A stretch of 42,791 nucleotides of DNA from Clostridiales bacterium (GTDB lineage Bacteria > Bacillota > Clostridia > Lachnospirales > Lachnospiraceae): assembly GCA_012837865.1 (NCBI GenBank), contig DUQJ01000070.1:1-42791 (forward strand). Direction: 5' to 3'. Numbering within the stretch: the first letter of the stretch is position 1; each line of letters opens with the position of its first letter. Position numbers and translations under genes: made by a program. Shown here in pieces: positions 24,783 through 33,971 of this stretch. The notes under the pieces are model-generated. The model was not told the origin of the DNA and made no database searches. It saw only the letters and a program-made list of their open reading frames with translations.

Positions 24783-25651
24783 TGGAAACAGAAAATAATG
24801 GCCCAGAAGCTTTAGAAGCAAATGAAAACATAATAAAACATGTTCATGATGCTGATATACTTATTGTACACATGACAATTGTTAACAAGAAGCTTATTGA
24901 TGCTGCAAAGAATCTCAAACTACTTGGCATCATGAGAGGTGGATGCGATAATGCTAATGTAGATTATGCTAAAGAAAAAGGAATAAAAGTAGTTAATTCT
25001 GGTGCGAGAAGTTCTGATGCTGTAGCAGATTTTACTGTAGGAATGATTATATCGGAGATGAAAAATATCGCCAGAAGTTTTTGTGAATTAAAGAAAGGTA
25101 ATTGGGTTTCAGGCTACAGTAATTTTGAATATGCGCATGATTTAAGTAAAAATACAATTGGAATAATTGGCTTTGGCATAATAGGACAAAGAGTTGCTGC
25201 TAGATTGAAAAGTTTTGGATCAAAGATAATTGTTTATGATCCTTATGTTGGTGATGATGGTATAAAAGAAAAAGGTTACTTGCCAGTCTCGCTTGACAAA
25301 CTTTTAACAAGCTCTGATGTTATATCAATTCATATGAGGTTGTCTACTGATACTAAAAAGATGATTGGAAAAAATGAATTCGATAAAATGAAGAAGAATG
25401 CTTTCTTTATTAATACAGCCCGTGCGGGTTTAGTAGATGAGGATGCTTTGTATAATGCACTTAAAGGTTGCAAAATTGCTGGGGCTGCTATAGATGTGTT
25501 TAATGTTGAACCTTTACCAAAAGATCACAGACTAATACAGCTCGATAATATTACTATAACTCCACATATAGCTGGAAAGACTTGTGATACAAGCACAAAC
25601 TCAGCTGAATTAATAGCTATTGAGTTAAAAAGGTTTCTTGATAATAAATAA
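24779..25651 (+). CDS. D-isomer specific 2-hydroxyacid dehydrogenase, N-terminally truncated
   Basis: A 290-residue frame of a phosphoglycerate dehydrogenase-like enzyme. The Rossmann motif GIIGFGIIGQRVAARL, the NTARAGLVDEDALYNAL block with its Arg, the DVFNVEPLP segment with Glu, and the catalytic His in ITPHIAGKT are all present. Family members are about 340 residues long. The first ~50 residues are missing because the gene is joined to the ABC ATPase remnant; homology-like sequence (HNDFQKLMMETENNGPEAL) even extends upstream of the ATG. The start codon has no convincing ribosome binding site. The substrate-binding lobe is incomplete, so activity is doubtful. Confidence 0.82.
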   Translation: MMETENNGPEALEANENIIKHVHDADILIVHMTIVNKKLIDAAKNLKLLGIMRGGCDNANVDYAKEKGIKVVNSGARSSDAVADFTVGMIISEMKNIARSFCELKKGNWVSGYSNFEYAHDLSKNTIGIIGFGIIGQRVAARLKSFGSKIIVYDPYVGDDGIKEKGYLPVSLDKLLTSSDVISIHMRLSTDTKKMIGKNEFDKMKKNAFFINTARAGLVDEDALYNALKGCKIAGAAIDVFNVEPLPKDHRLIQLDNITITPHIAGKTCDTSTNSAELIAIELKRFLDNK

Positions 25652-25671
25652 ATATAAATGGAGGAAATATT

Positions 25672-26556
25672 ATGCTAGTATCAATGAAAGAAATACTCGA
25701 TCGTGCCAGCAAAGAAAATTATGCGGTTGCAGCACCGAATGTTACAACTGAAATGGATTCACGTGCTGCTATTGAAGCGGCAGAGGAACTTAATGCACCA
25801 CTCATACTGAATGTTGTAAGATCATCAATTCCTGATTTGGTTTTTCTAGGAGGATATCTTACAAACTTATGCAAGCTCTCAAAAGTACCTATTGCCATTA
25901 ATCTTGACCATGGTTCAAAATATGAACATGCAATAGAAGCTATTAGGGGTGGTTTTACTTCTGTAATGGTGGATAGATCAATGCTTCCATATGGAGAAAA
26001 TGTTGCCCAGGTAAAGGAGATTGTTAAAATAGCTCACGCTGTAGGTGTAAGCGTTGAAGCAGAACTTGGACATGTTGGGCAAGGTTCTGATCTACATGAT
26101 GATGATGTATCTCTTTTAACAGATCCAAAACAAGCTAAAAAATTTATAGAAGATACGGGTATAGACTGTCTTGCAGTTGCGATAGGAACAGCCCATGGTG
26201 CATATAATAAAACCCCAAAGATTCATTTTGACCTTCTAGCTGAAATAAAAAAAGAAACTGGTAATTTTCCTCTAGTTTTACATGGAAGTTCAGGTACAGG
26301 AGCGGAAAATATTCGTAAGGCATGTTCTATGGGAATTAATAAGGTAAATGTGGCCAATGAATTAATGCAGGCGGCTTGTATTGAGATAACATCTGCTGAT
26401 TTAAGTGGAAATGGTGCATATGATTTATGGTTTTTAGCTAAATCAGGATATAAAAACAAATTAATATCTTTAATTGACTTATATGGAAGTAAAAATAAAT
26501 CTTGGATACCAGAATGTCAAGGCATAAAAACAGCTGATTACCTCTTTAGAGAGTAA
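25672..26556 (+). CDS. Class II ketose-bisphosphate aldolase (FbaA/KbaY/GatY-like)
   Basis: A 294-residue zinc-dependent aldolase, apparently complete. The family motifs are INLDHGSKYEHAIEAI (with the base and metal-ligand His region), VEAELGHVGQ (Glu-containing metal loop), AVAIGTAHGAY (His ligand) and LHGSSGTGAENI (phosphate-binding loop). Enzymes of this class split fructose-, tagatose- or similar ketose-bisphosphates. GGAGG lies 8 bases upstream of ATG. It follows the dehydrogenase by 20 bases and ends in a strong hairpin, so it is the last gene of the carbohydrate operon. Its specific substrate is unknown; glycolytic Fba is less likely given this setting. Confidence 0.9.
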   Translation: MLVSMKEILDRASKENYAVAAPNVTTEMDSRAAIEAAEELNAPLILNVVRSSIPDLVFLGGYLTNLCKLSKVPIAINLDHGSKYEHAIEAIRGGFTSVMVDRSMLPYGENVAQVKEIVKIAHAVGVSVEAELGHVGQGSDLHDDDVSLLTDPKQAKKFIEDTGIDCLAVAIGTAHGAYNKTPKIHFDLLAEIKKETGNFPLVLHGSSGTGAENIRKACSMGINKVNVANELMQAACIEITSADLSGNGAYDLWFLAKSGYKNKLISLIDLYGSKNKSWIPECQGIKTADYLFRE

Positions 26557-26567
26557 TATTATAATAT

Positions 26568-26611
26568 ACAACTAGCTCCCTGTGTGTATACATCTACAGG
26601 GAGCTAGTTGT
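26568..26611 (+). terminator. Long hairpin terminating the carbohydrate operon
   Basis: ACAACTAGCTCCCTGT (26568-26583) pairs perfectly over 16 bp with 26596-26611 around a 12-base loop. The downstream bases are only weakly T-rich. Confidence 0.65.
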
Positions 26612-26773
26612 GTATTACTTACAAGAAGTTGATTAGCCATATACAGAGCAATATTATAATTTTTATCTTTCAATATTTCAGGAAGTCTGTTAAAATATAT
26701 ACTATAATGGATAATATATAGTCGAATTAAGTAAAGTTATATAGAAAATGGAATGGTATAGTGCTTACGCTTT

Positions 26774-26798
26774 AAGTATAAATGCAAACACTATACTT
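26774..26798. promoter_or_regulatory. Inverted repeat before the GntR regulator, possible operator
   Basis: AAGTATA (26774-26780) and TATACTT (26792-26798) are a perfect 7-base inverted repeat with an 11-base spacer, 19 bases before the start codon. This fits an autoregulatory site of the GntR/UTRA protein; a second looser repeat, ACTATA...TATAGT, lies at about 26701-26721. Confidence 0.4.
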
Positions 26799-26816
26799 AG
26801 AATTTGGGGGCGGGAA

Positions 26817-27569
26817 ATGAATGATGTTTTACATGGATATAGAGAACAAATAAATAGAAAAAACCTTACTCCATTATATTCCCAATTGGAGAAGGTGATT
26901 TTAAAAGCTATAAATGATGGAGTGCTTAAAGAAGGGGATATATTACCAACTGAGTTAGAATTAGAGCATTATTTTCAGATAAGCAGGACAACAGTTAGGC
27001 AAGCAATGTCCAACCTCGTTTTAGGGGGGTATTTATACAAAGTTCAAGGGAAAGGTACATATGTACAAAAGAAAAAAATGAAATTTGATTATATGCAGGA
27101 GTCTTTTAATGATCAAGTTAAAAAGAATGGCTTAACCCCATATTCAAAGGTTATTTTCTTTGAAGTAGAAACTGTTAATCTAGATGTTGCAGAAATTATG
27201 AAGATACCAGCTGATAGCAAGGTTATAAGACTTAAAAGAATAAGATATTCTGGTGATGAACCAATTGCTTTAACTGACGCATATCTTCGTTATGATAAAT
27301 GTTCCTTTATACTTGATTATGATTTTGAATACAATTCATTATTTGAAACCTTAGCAAAAAAAGAAGAATCAAGAATTGTAAGGGTTAGGAGAGTTTTGGA
27401 GGCTGTAGCTGCAGATGAAAATGATAGCAGATTATTAAAAATTAATAAAGGTTTTCCGATGCAGTATTTCATTGAGGAAGCCTATAGTAAGGACGATGTA
27501 TTAATAGCTTATGGTACATTTAAATGTCGAGGTGACAGAAATCAGAGCATAGTGGAATCTAAAATTTGA
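26817..27569 (+). CDS. GntR family transcription regulator with UTRA ligand domain
   Basis: A 250-residue regulator. The N-terminal winged helix (residues ~15-85) shows PLYSQLEKVILKAI, LPTELELEHYFQISRTTVRQ and GKGTYVQ. The C-terminal UTRA (chorismate-lyase-like) domain contains VIRLKRIRYSGDEPIALTDA and ends with IAYGTFKCRGDR. HutC-subfamily regulators bind sugar phosphates or amino-acid derivatives and usually control a neighbouring operon. The ATG at 26817 follows GGGGGCGGGAA; the open frame extends 23 codons upstream but has no ribosome binding site there. The adjacent aldolase operon is its likely target; this is inferred from position. Confidence 0.88.
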   Translation: MNDVLHGYREQINRKNLTPLYSQLEKVILKAINDGVLKEGDILPTELELEHYFQISRTTVRQAMSNLVLGGYLYKVQGKGTYVQKKKMKFDYMQESFNDQVKKNGLTPYSKVIFFEVETVNLDVAEIMKIPADSKVIRLKRIRYSGDEPIALTDAYLRYDKCSFILDYDFEYNSLFETLAKKEESRIVRVRRVLEAVAADENDSRLLKINKGFPMQYFIEEAYSKDDVLIAYGTFKCRGDRNQSIVESKI

Positions 27570-27637
27570 TTAGTATACATATGCTTCCTGTTGCCAGAAC
27601 TAAAAATCAATCAAAGTTTATATAATGGAGGATAATT

Positions 27638-28009
27638 ATGAAAGTTATAAATACAGAAAAAGCACCAGCTGCAATTGGTCCTTACTCACAAGCAATAGTA
27701 TACGGAGATATATTATTTACATCAGGCCAGATACCAATAGATCCATCAAATGGACAAATCGTTGAAGGGGATATATCAATTCAGACAGAAAGAGTTATGA
27801 AGAATATAGAAGCAGTATTAGAAAGTGCTGGCACTTCATTTGAAAATGCAATTAAAACAACATGCTTTTTAAAAGACATGAATGATTTTGCGAAGTTTAA
27901 TGAAGAATATGCAAAATATTTTACAAGCAAACCAGCAAGATCATGTGTTGCCGTACTAAAATTACCTAAGGATGTACTATGTGAAGTAGAAGTGATTGCT
28001 AAAATTTAA
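27638..28009 (+). CDS. ridA: RidA family reactive intermediate deaminase
   Basis: A 123-residue protein of the YjgF/YER057c/UK114 family that hydrolyses reactive enamines and imines made by PLP enzymes. The signature [22 protein letters not shown] and the C-terminal [23 protein letters not shown], including the active-site Arg and the Glu of the EVE segment, are intact. GGAGG precedes the ATG. The stop codon is one base from the stop of the opposing transporter gene, so the two transcripts converge. Confidence 0.95.
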   Translation: MKVINTEKAPAAIGPYSQAIVYGDILFTSGQIPIDPSNGQIVEGDISIQTERVMKNIEAVLESAGTSFENAIKTTCFLKDMNDFAKFNEEYAKYFTSKPARSCVAVLKLPKDVLCEVEVIAKI

Positions 28010-28010
28010 A

Positions 28011-28919
28011 TTACAACTCATCAGACAATCCTAATAATATTATACCTAAGACAACTAAGCCAATAACAAAATATTGTTTTTTGCTTAGTTTTTCTTTGAG
28101 GAAAATTCGTGATAGAATAACTGAAACAATACTATATGAAGCAATTAAGGGGGCAACAACTATTGAGTTTCCTGCAAGGGCAAATACATAGAAAAATTGG
28201 CCACCAGTTTCAAAAAGAGCTGCAAATAATTTGTCTTTTTCTTTAAAAACTTTAAAATGTTCCTTTTTTATAATTGTTATATACAACAATGCTAGTATAG
28301 CAGCTATTAAGAATGTTAATTCATATGCAATAAGAGCATCTGCTTCAGATATAAGTTCTAATTTATCAAGGTAAAGAGCGTCAAAGAATGTACCAAGTCC
28401 ATCAATAATGCAATAAAGTAAAGGGAAAATAATTGCAAGAAAACTTGTTTGATATTTCTTATCAATAATAATTCCTTTTAAAGCTCTATTAGCATCCTCT
28501 TCTTTTTTTTCATAGACACCTAAACCAATGATACCTATTGTAATAATTGCTATACTAAATACTTTAAGCCATCCTAGATTCTCCCTAAAAAACACAAACA
28601 AGAGTATGGCTGTTATAGCTCCTGAAGAGTTTTGGATAGGTGATGATATTGAAAGCTCTATGTATCTTAAACCGACATATCCAATTATCATAGATAAAAT
28701 ATAAAAGAATGATACTGGAAAATATCTAATTATTTGAAAGGGTGAAAAGTGAATTCCTTTAATAATCATATAAGATATAGCGTGTAATCCCATAACAAAA
28801 CCAACCATAATAGTTATTTTTAAATGGCTATATTTATCATTTGGATTGGACCCTTTTTTATAAAACAAATCTGCACTGCCCCATGCAATTGTTGCAATAA
28901 GGGCGAAAATAAACCACAT
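28011..28919 (-). CDS. EamA/DMT family transporter
   Basis: A protein of about 302 residues with ten hydrophobic segments arranged as two EamA repeats. The pattern FALIATIAWGSADLFYKKG at the N-terminus and SIVSVILSRIFLKEKLSKKQYFVIGLVVLGIILL near the C-terminus (here abridged to its known shape) is typical of drug/metabolite transporters. The substrate is unknown. The start at 28919 was chosen because AGAGAGG lies 9 bases upstream; the ATG three codons earlier abuts that site. Its closest neighbour, ridA, runs in the opposite direction. Confidence 0.88.
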   Translation of the reverse strand: MWFIFALIATIAWGSADLFYKKGSNPNDKYSHLKITIMVGFVMGLHAISYMIIKGIHFSPFQIIRYFPVSFFYILSMIIGYVGLRYIELSISSPIQNSSGAITAILLFVFFRENLGWLKVFSIAIITIGIIGLGVYEKKEEDANRALKGIIIDKKYQTSFLAIIFPLLYCIIDGLGTFFDALYLDKLELISEADALIAYELTFLIAAILALLYITIIKKEHFKVFKEKDKLFAALFETGGQFFYVFALAGNSIVVAPLIASYSIVSVILSRIFLKEKLSKKQYFVIGLVVLGIILLGLSDEL

Positions 28920-29019
28920 ATTTATCATCCTCTCTTTATCATTATAAAGAATCTTGATAATTGTACATTAAAAGATTAGATTTAACAAGAGAATATTTAA
29001 AAAAGAAACAATTATAAAT

Positions 29020-29068
29020 AATAATAAAATATGCCTACTATATGAATAAAACACATATATAGTAGGCA
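29020..29068 (-). terminator. Terminator after the AIM24-family gene (minus strand)
   Basis: Read on the minus strand, a 12-bp perfect stem (29068-29057 with 29043-29032) is followed by a T-rich run (ATTTTATTATT). It lies about 55 bases after the stop codon of the AIM24-family gene. Confidence 0.7.
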
Positions 29069-29121
29069 ATGCATAAGAAAGATATGTAAAGTGCTTTGTA
29101 TAAACTAAGTTAAATTATAAT

Positions 29122-29802
29122 TTAACTTTTAGTTGGAATGTATTTTAGTATTGAGTTAGCTACACTACTAATAGGCATTGTTTGTAGAATTATTTTACCC
29201 GGTCCTGTTACAACGGTATTGAATAGACCTTCACCACCTAAGAATATATTTTTAACTCCTTTTACTGCTGTAACATCCATTTTACAGCTTTCTGTCATAG
29301 CTGCTAAATAGCCAGTATCAATAATCATAGATTGACCTGCAGCTAAATCGTACTCCATAGCATAGCCATCAATCTCGATAAAAGCTACTCCATTACCGGA
29401 AAGCTTTTGCATAATAAATCCTTCACCACCAAAGAAGCCTGCTCCTAATTTCTTTTGAAAATGTACAGATAAATCAACACCTAATTCGGAAGCAAGGAAA
29501 GCTGTTTTTTGGACAATCATACCATTGCCAGGGGAAATGTCTAAAGCACGAATAGATCCAGGGAAACTAGATGCAAAGGCAATCATACCTTCATCATCCA
29601 TTGCGGTATATCTGTTTTGGAACGCTGATTCGCCAGTAAACATTCTGCCAAATGCTTTACCAACTCCACCCTCTGTTGAAGTTTGCATTTTCATATTTGG
29701 TGTCATCCAACACATAGAACCACGTTCTGTTACCAAAGATTCGCCAGCATTTACAAAACATGTTACTACTGGTAATGGTTCACCATGAATTTCATAACGC
29801 AT
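29122..29802 (-). CDS. AIM24 family (TIGR00266) protein
   Basis: A 226-residue beta-rich protein of the AIM24/TIGR00266 family, which forms stacked beta-helical folds and is of uncertain function in bacteria. Recognisable parts are ERGSMCWMTPNMKMQTS, GNGMIVQKTAFLASE and FFGGEGFIMQKLSGNGVAFIE (abridged), plus GLFNTVVTGPGKIILQTMP at the end. There is no signal peptide or membrane helix. AAGGAGG lies 7 bases before ATG. It is transcribed alone and ends at its own terminator. Confidence 0.88.
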   Translation of the reverse strand: MRYEIHGEPLPVVTCFVNAGESLVTERGSMCWMTPNMKMQTSTEGGVGKAFGRMFTGESAFQNRYTAMDDEGMIAFASSFPGSIRALDISPGNGMIVQKTAFLASELGVDLSVHFQKKLGAGFFGGEGFIMQKLSGNGVAFIEIDGYAMEYDLAAGQSMIIDTGYLAAMTESCKMDVTAVKGVKNIFLGGEGLFNTVVTGPGKIILQTMPISSVANSILKYIPTKS

Positions 29803-29915
29803 ATTAAAACCTCCTTATTTAACTCATATTTATTGCAATCATTTGCAAAAGTATTTTTTTTGTGTAAATTAATGTGTCCTATATAACAATATAAATAGTA
29901 TATCAATTAATATTA

Positions 29916-29944
29916 TTGTTAGCAAGATAAGATTATGCTATTAT
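29916..29944 (+). promoter_or_regulatory. Promoter with extended -10 for the DUF188 gene
   Basis: TTGTTA at 29916-29921 and TATTAT at 29939-29944 are 17 bases apart, and TGC directly before the -10 makes it an extended -10 promoter. It lies about 45 bases before the start codon. Confidence 0.6.
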
Positions 29945-29989
29945 ATATATTAAAGATGAATAATTATTATTAAAGGAGTGAGATAATAA

Positions 29990-30442
29990 TTGAGGATTTT
30001 AGTAGATGCAGATGCATGTCCAGTAAAAAATTTAATAGAGAAAATTGCTAAGGAATTAAAAATACCAGTAATAATGTTTGTTGATACTAGCCATGTATTA
30101 AAGTCAGATTATAGTGAGATAGTAATAGTTAGTAAAGCACCTGATGCAGTTGATTTCGTATTAATAAACAATTCAGAAAAAGGTGATGTAATTGTTACTC
30201 AAGATTATGGTGTGGCTGCTATGGCTTTGGGAAAAGGGGCTTATGCAATTCATCCAAATGGGAAAGTATATACAGATTTTAATATAGATATGATGCTTGC
30301 ACAAAGGCATGCGGCAAGGGTAAACCGAATGGCAGGTAACAAGCCATATAAACAACAAAAAAGACGAATAAACACAGATGACAATAATTTCTATGATAGT
30401 TTTTATGAATTATGCGAAAAGGCGTTAAATCAGCAAAAATAA
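29990..30442 (+). CDS. YaiI/YqxD family protein (DUF188)
   Basis: A 150-residue protein of the YaiI/YqxD family, which has a PIN-like fold and an unproven nuclease-type role. The N-terminal DADACPVKNLIEKIAKEL and the acidic blocks SKAPDAVDFVLIN and DVIVTQDYGVAAMAL contain the conserved aspartates. The HPNGKVYTDFNIDMMLAQRH segment and the terminal KQQKRRIN..D are also family marks. Translation appears to start at TTG, 8 bases after AAGGAGTGA; no in-frame ATG is available until residue 25. Confidence 0.92.
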   Translation: MRILVDADACPVKNLIEKIAKELKIPVIMFVDTSHVLKSDYSEIVIVSKAPDAVDFVLINNSEKGDVIVTQDYGVAAMALGKGAYAIHPNGKVYTDFNIDMMLAQRHAARVNRMAGNKPYKQQKRRINTDDNNFYDSFYELCEKALNQQK

Positions 30443-30487
30443 AAAAAATATTTTAAATTAATATGTTAAAATTGAAAGGCTACAAAG

Positions 30488-32233
30488 ATGAGAAAGTTAT
30501 CTAGATATTTAAAGTACTTTAAAAAAGAGGTCATAATAGGACCGATTTTTAAGTTATTAGAAGCAGTATTTGAATTAATGGTTCCATTAGTAATGGCATC
30601 AATTATTGATATAGGAATAAAAAATGGTGATAAAGCTTATGTACTCCAAAAAGGAGGAGTTATTTTTTTACTCGGGCTTTGTGGATTGATATTTGCTTTA
30701 ATATGCCAGTACAGTGCTGCAATAGCATCTCAGGGAGTAGGCACTAAATTAAGAAATGATTTGTTTAAGCATATAAATGAACTATCCCATGGAGAATTAG
30801 ATAAAATAGGTACAAATTCACTTATAACAAGAATAACAAATGATGTAGATCAAATTCAGTTGGCAGTTGCAATGTTAATAAGATTAACAACAAGACTACC
30901 TTTTTTAATTATTGGAGCTACTATAATGGCAATGGCTTTGGATTTAAAGCTATCATTAATATTTTTAATTATAGCACCAATAGTATCATTTGTTTTATAT
31001 TATGTAATGAATAAATCGATACCTTACTATAGAATAAGGCAGAAGAAGCTGGATAAATTATCATTAATTACAAGAGAGAGTTTAACAGGAGCTAGAGTTA
31101 TAAGATCATTTTCAAAACAAGAAGCAGAACAAAGAAGATATGAAAATGTTAATCAAGAAGTAACTGATGTTGCCATTAAGGTTGGTAAAATATCAGCATT
31201 TTTAAATCCAGCTACTTTTGCAATATTAAATATAGCCATAATAGCTATTATATGGTTTGGTGGAATAAGAGTTGACCAAGGAATACTAACTCAAGGTCAG
31301 GTAATAGCATTTGCAAATTATATGACACAAATATCATTAGCACTCGTTGTAGTAGCACATTTAGTTATTATTTTTACTAAAGCAGGTGCATCAGCAACAA
31401 GGATTAATGAAATATTTGACACTATTCCAACAATCACTGGTGGAACTAAAGTATGTAAAAAGGGAACACCTAAATTATCATTGAAAAATGTATCCTTTTC
31501 ATATCCTTCATCAGAGAAAAATGTTTTGACAAATATTAATTTAGAAGTTTATAAAGGTGAAACAATTGGAATAATTGGTGGAACTGGTTCGGGAAAATCA
31601 ACACTAATTAATCTATTGCCTAGATTTTATGATGTAACAGAAGGAGAAATATTATTAGATGGAAATCCATTGTATGAATATTCATTAGAATCATTGAGAA
31701 ATAAGTTCGGTATAGTTCCTCAAAAAGCAGTTCTATTTTATGGGACAATTAATTATAATTTAAGATGGTCGAAAGAAGATGCTAATGATAAAGAAATAAT
31801 AAGGGCAGTGGAAATTGCACAAGCAAAAGAATTTATAGATAAATTACCTGCAAAATTTGAGGCAATTGTAATGCAAGGAGGCAAAAACTTTTCTGGAGGA
31901 CAAAGACAAAGACTTACTATTGCTAGAGCTTTAGTAGGTAAACCAGAGATTTTAATATTTGATGATAGTTCGAGCGCACTTGATTATGCAACCGATGCAA
32001 ATTTAAGGAAAGCATTAAAAGAGCAATGCAAGGATGCTACAATATTTATGGTCTCACAACGAGCTAATTCAATTAAGCAGGCTGATAAAATTATTGTATT
32101 AGATGAGGGATTAGTAGTAGGAATGGGCAAGCATGATGAACTACTAGAATCCTGTGATGTTTATAAAGAAATTTGTCTGTCACAGCTAAGTGAAAAAGAA
32201 CTTGAAGAAGGGAAAGATAATGAAAATAACTAA
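30488..32233 (+). CDS. ABC exporter half-transporter with degenerate ATP site (heterodimer subunit 1)
   Basis: A 581-residue protein with six membrane segments (about residues 15-310) and a nucleotide-binding domain from about 330. Walker A is GGTGSGKST and the signature FSGGQRQR is canonical. The catalytic Glu after Walker B is replaced by Asp (Asp492-Asp493 in ILIFDDSSSALD) and the switch His by Gln524 (MVSQRANS). These are the marks of the non-hydrolysing site in heterodimeric exporters such as BmrCD and TM287/288. The partner gene overlaps its end by 14 bases. Possible substrates are drugs, lipids or peptides; none can be predicted. Confidence 0.9.
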   Translation: MRKLSRYLKYFKKEVIIGPIFKLLEAVFELMVPLVMASIIDIGIKNGDKAYVLQKGGVIFLLGLCGLIFALICQYSAAIASQGVGTKLRNDLFKHINELSHGELDKIGTNSLITRITNDVDQIQLAVAMLIRLTTRLPFLIIGATIMAMALDLKLSLIFLIIAPIVSFVLYYVMNKSIPYYRIRQKKLDKLSLITRESLTGARVIRSFSKQEAEQRRYENVNQEVTDVAIKVGKISAFLNPATFAILNIAIIAIIWFGGIRVDQGILTQGQVIAFANYMTQISLALVVVAHLVIIFTKAGASATRINEIFDTIPTITGGTKVCKKGTPKLSLKNVSFSYPSSEKNVLTNINLEVYKGETIGIIGGTGSGKSTLINLLPRFYDVTEGEILLDGNPLYEYSLESLRNKFGIVPQKAVLFYGTINYNLRWSKEDANDKEIIRAVEIAQAKEFIDKLPAKFEAIVMQGGKNFSGGQRQRLTIARALVGKPEILIFDDSSSALDYATDANLRKALKEQCKDATIFMVSQRANSIKQADKIIVLDEGLVVGMGKHDELLESCDVYKEICLSQLSEKELEEGKDNENN

Positions 32234-33968
32234 TGACGATACTTCTATTCTTAGGAGAATCTTAACATATGCAAAACCATATAGAATATATTTAATATTT
32301 GCATTGATTTGTGCATTAATAAGCGTGAACTTATCATTGTTATCACCAGTTCTAATAGGTGAGGCTGTTGATTATATTATAGGACCGCATGATGTAAATT
32401 TCGCTAAGATTGCAAATATATTATTATATTTATTGTTAGCAATAATATTTAGTGCATTATTCCAGTGGCTTATGACATTCTGTACTAATAAGATTGCTTT
32501 TGGTACAATTAAAGACTTAAGAACTCAATTAAATGAGAAGCTAAATAAAGTGCCACTAAAATATATTGATGGAACTTCACATGGTAATATTATAAATAGT
32601 GTAGTTAATGATGTGGAGATTATTTCGGATGGTTTATTGCAGGGATTTGCACAGCTATTTACAGGGCTTATTACTATATTAGGGACAATAATATTTATGA
32701 TTAGTATAAACCTAAGCATAGCTATAGTAGTAATGGTATTGACACCCTTATCCTTGTTTGTTGCTGCATTTATTTCTAGTAAAACACATCGTACTTTTAC
32801 AGAACAATCGCATATACGAGGCGAACTAACTGGTTATATTGAAGAAATGTTAGGTAATCAAAAGACTATTAAGACATTTAATTATGAGAAACGAGCTATT
32901 AATAATTTTAAAGAAATAAATGATAGGCTATATGAATGTGGTGTTAAATCCCAATTTTATTCATCAATTACTAACCCGAGTACAAGGTTTGTAAATGGTA
33001 TTGTATACGTTACTGTAGGCGTTGTTGGAGCGTTTTTCTCAATAAGTGGTAAGATTACAATAGGTAGATTATCAAGCTTTTTAGCGTATGCCAACCAATA
33101 TACTAAACCCTTTAATGAAATTTCAGGTGTTATAACTGAATTACAGTCAGCATTTGCTTCGGCTAAAAGGGTGTTTTCAATTATTGATGAAGAAGTCGAA
33201 ATATCAGATGAAGGCTTGATTGAGAGAGTCGATTTTAATGGAATTATTGAAATCGAAGATCTGGCATTTTCATATAATAAAGAACAAGAATTGCTAGAAG
33301 GGCTCAATTTAGAAGTTGAGGCTGGGCAAAAGATTGCAATTGTAGGACCTACAGGTTGTGGTAAGACGACAATTATTAATCTACTAATGAGATTCTATGA
33401 TGTGGATAAAGGTAGTATAAAAGTTAGCGGTGTGGATATTAATAAGATGAAGAGAAGTACATTACGGAAAATGTATGGAATGGTCTTGCAAGAAACATGG
33501 TTATTTAATGGAACAGTATGGGATAATATAGCTTATGGAAAAGAGGGTGCTAGCAAAGAAGAAATAATTGAGGCAGCTAAAGCGGCACATGCAGATGGTT
33601 TTATACAAAGGTTACCAGAAGGTTATGATACAGTTTTATCTGGTGAAGGTGGGAATATATCACAGGGCCAAAAACAATTATTATGTATAGCAAGAGTTAT
33701 GTTGACTAAGCCACCAATGCTTATATTAGATGAGGCTACAAGTAATATTGATACAAGAACAGAGATAAGAATTCAAAAAGCATTTGCAAAGTTAATGGAA
33801 GGGCGAACAAGCTTTATTGTAGCACATAGATTATCTACGATTAAGGAATCAGATATAATATTAGTAATGAAAGATGGGCAGATTATAGAACAAGGGAATC
33901 ATGAATATCTACTTTTAAAGAAGGGTTTTTATGCGGATTTATATAATAGTCAATTTGCAGTTGTATAA
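32220..33968 (+). CDS. ABC exporter half-transporter with catalytic site (heterodimer subunit 2)
   Basis: A protein of about 582 residues with the same six-helix plus ATPase layout. Walker A GPTGCGKTT, Walker B with catalytic Glu505 (LILDEATSNID) and the switch His in IVAHRLST are all intact. Its signature is altered to ISQGQ (residues 480-484), which would complement the degenerate site of subunit 1, so the pair should have one active and one inactive ATP site. The start at 32220 is preceded by GAAGAAGGGAAAG. The open frame begins 10 codons earlier, within the upstream gene. A terminator hairpin follows. Confidence 0.9.
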   Translation: MKITNDDTSILRRILTYAKPYRIYLIFALICALISVNLSLLSPVLIGEAVDYIIGPHDVNFAKIANILLYLLLAIIFSALFQWLMTFCTNKIAFGTIKDLRTQLNEKLNKVPLKYIDGTSHGNIINSVVNDVEIISDGLLQGFAQLFTGLITILGTIIFMISINLSIAIVVMVLTPLSLFVAAFISSKTHRTFTEQSHIRGELTGYIEEMLGNQKTIKTFNYEKRAINNFKEINDRLYECGVKSQFYSSITNPSTRFVNGIVYVTVGVVGAFFSISGKITIGRLSSFLAYANQYTKPFNEISGVITELQSAFASAKRVFSIIDEEVEISDEGLIERVDFNGIIEIEDLAFSYNKEQELLEGLNLEVEAGQKIAIVGPTGCGKTTIINLLMRFYDVDKGSIKVSGVDINKMKRSTLRKMYGMVLQETWLFNGTVWDNIAYGKEGASKEEIIEAAKAAHADGFIQRLPEGYDTVLSGEGGNISQGQKQLLCIARVMLTKPPMLILDEATSNIDTRTEIRIQKAFAKLMEGRTSFIVAHRLSTIKESDIILVMKDGQIIEQGNHEYLLLKKGFYADLYNSQFAVV

Positions 33969-33971
33969 ATG

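Noticed and set aside
29525-29788. 87-residue plus-strand open frame opposite the AIM24-family gene
   Set aside because: It is antisense to a clear family member, has no ribosome binding site, and its residue makeup is that of a shadow frame.
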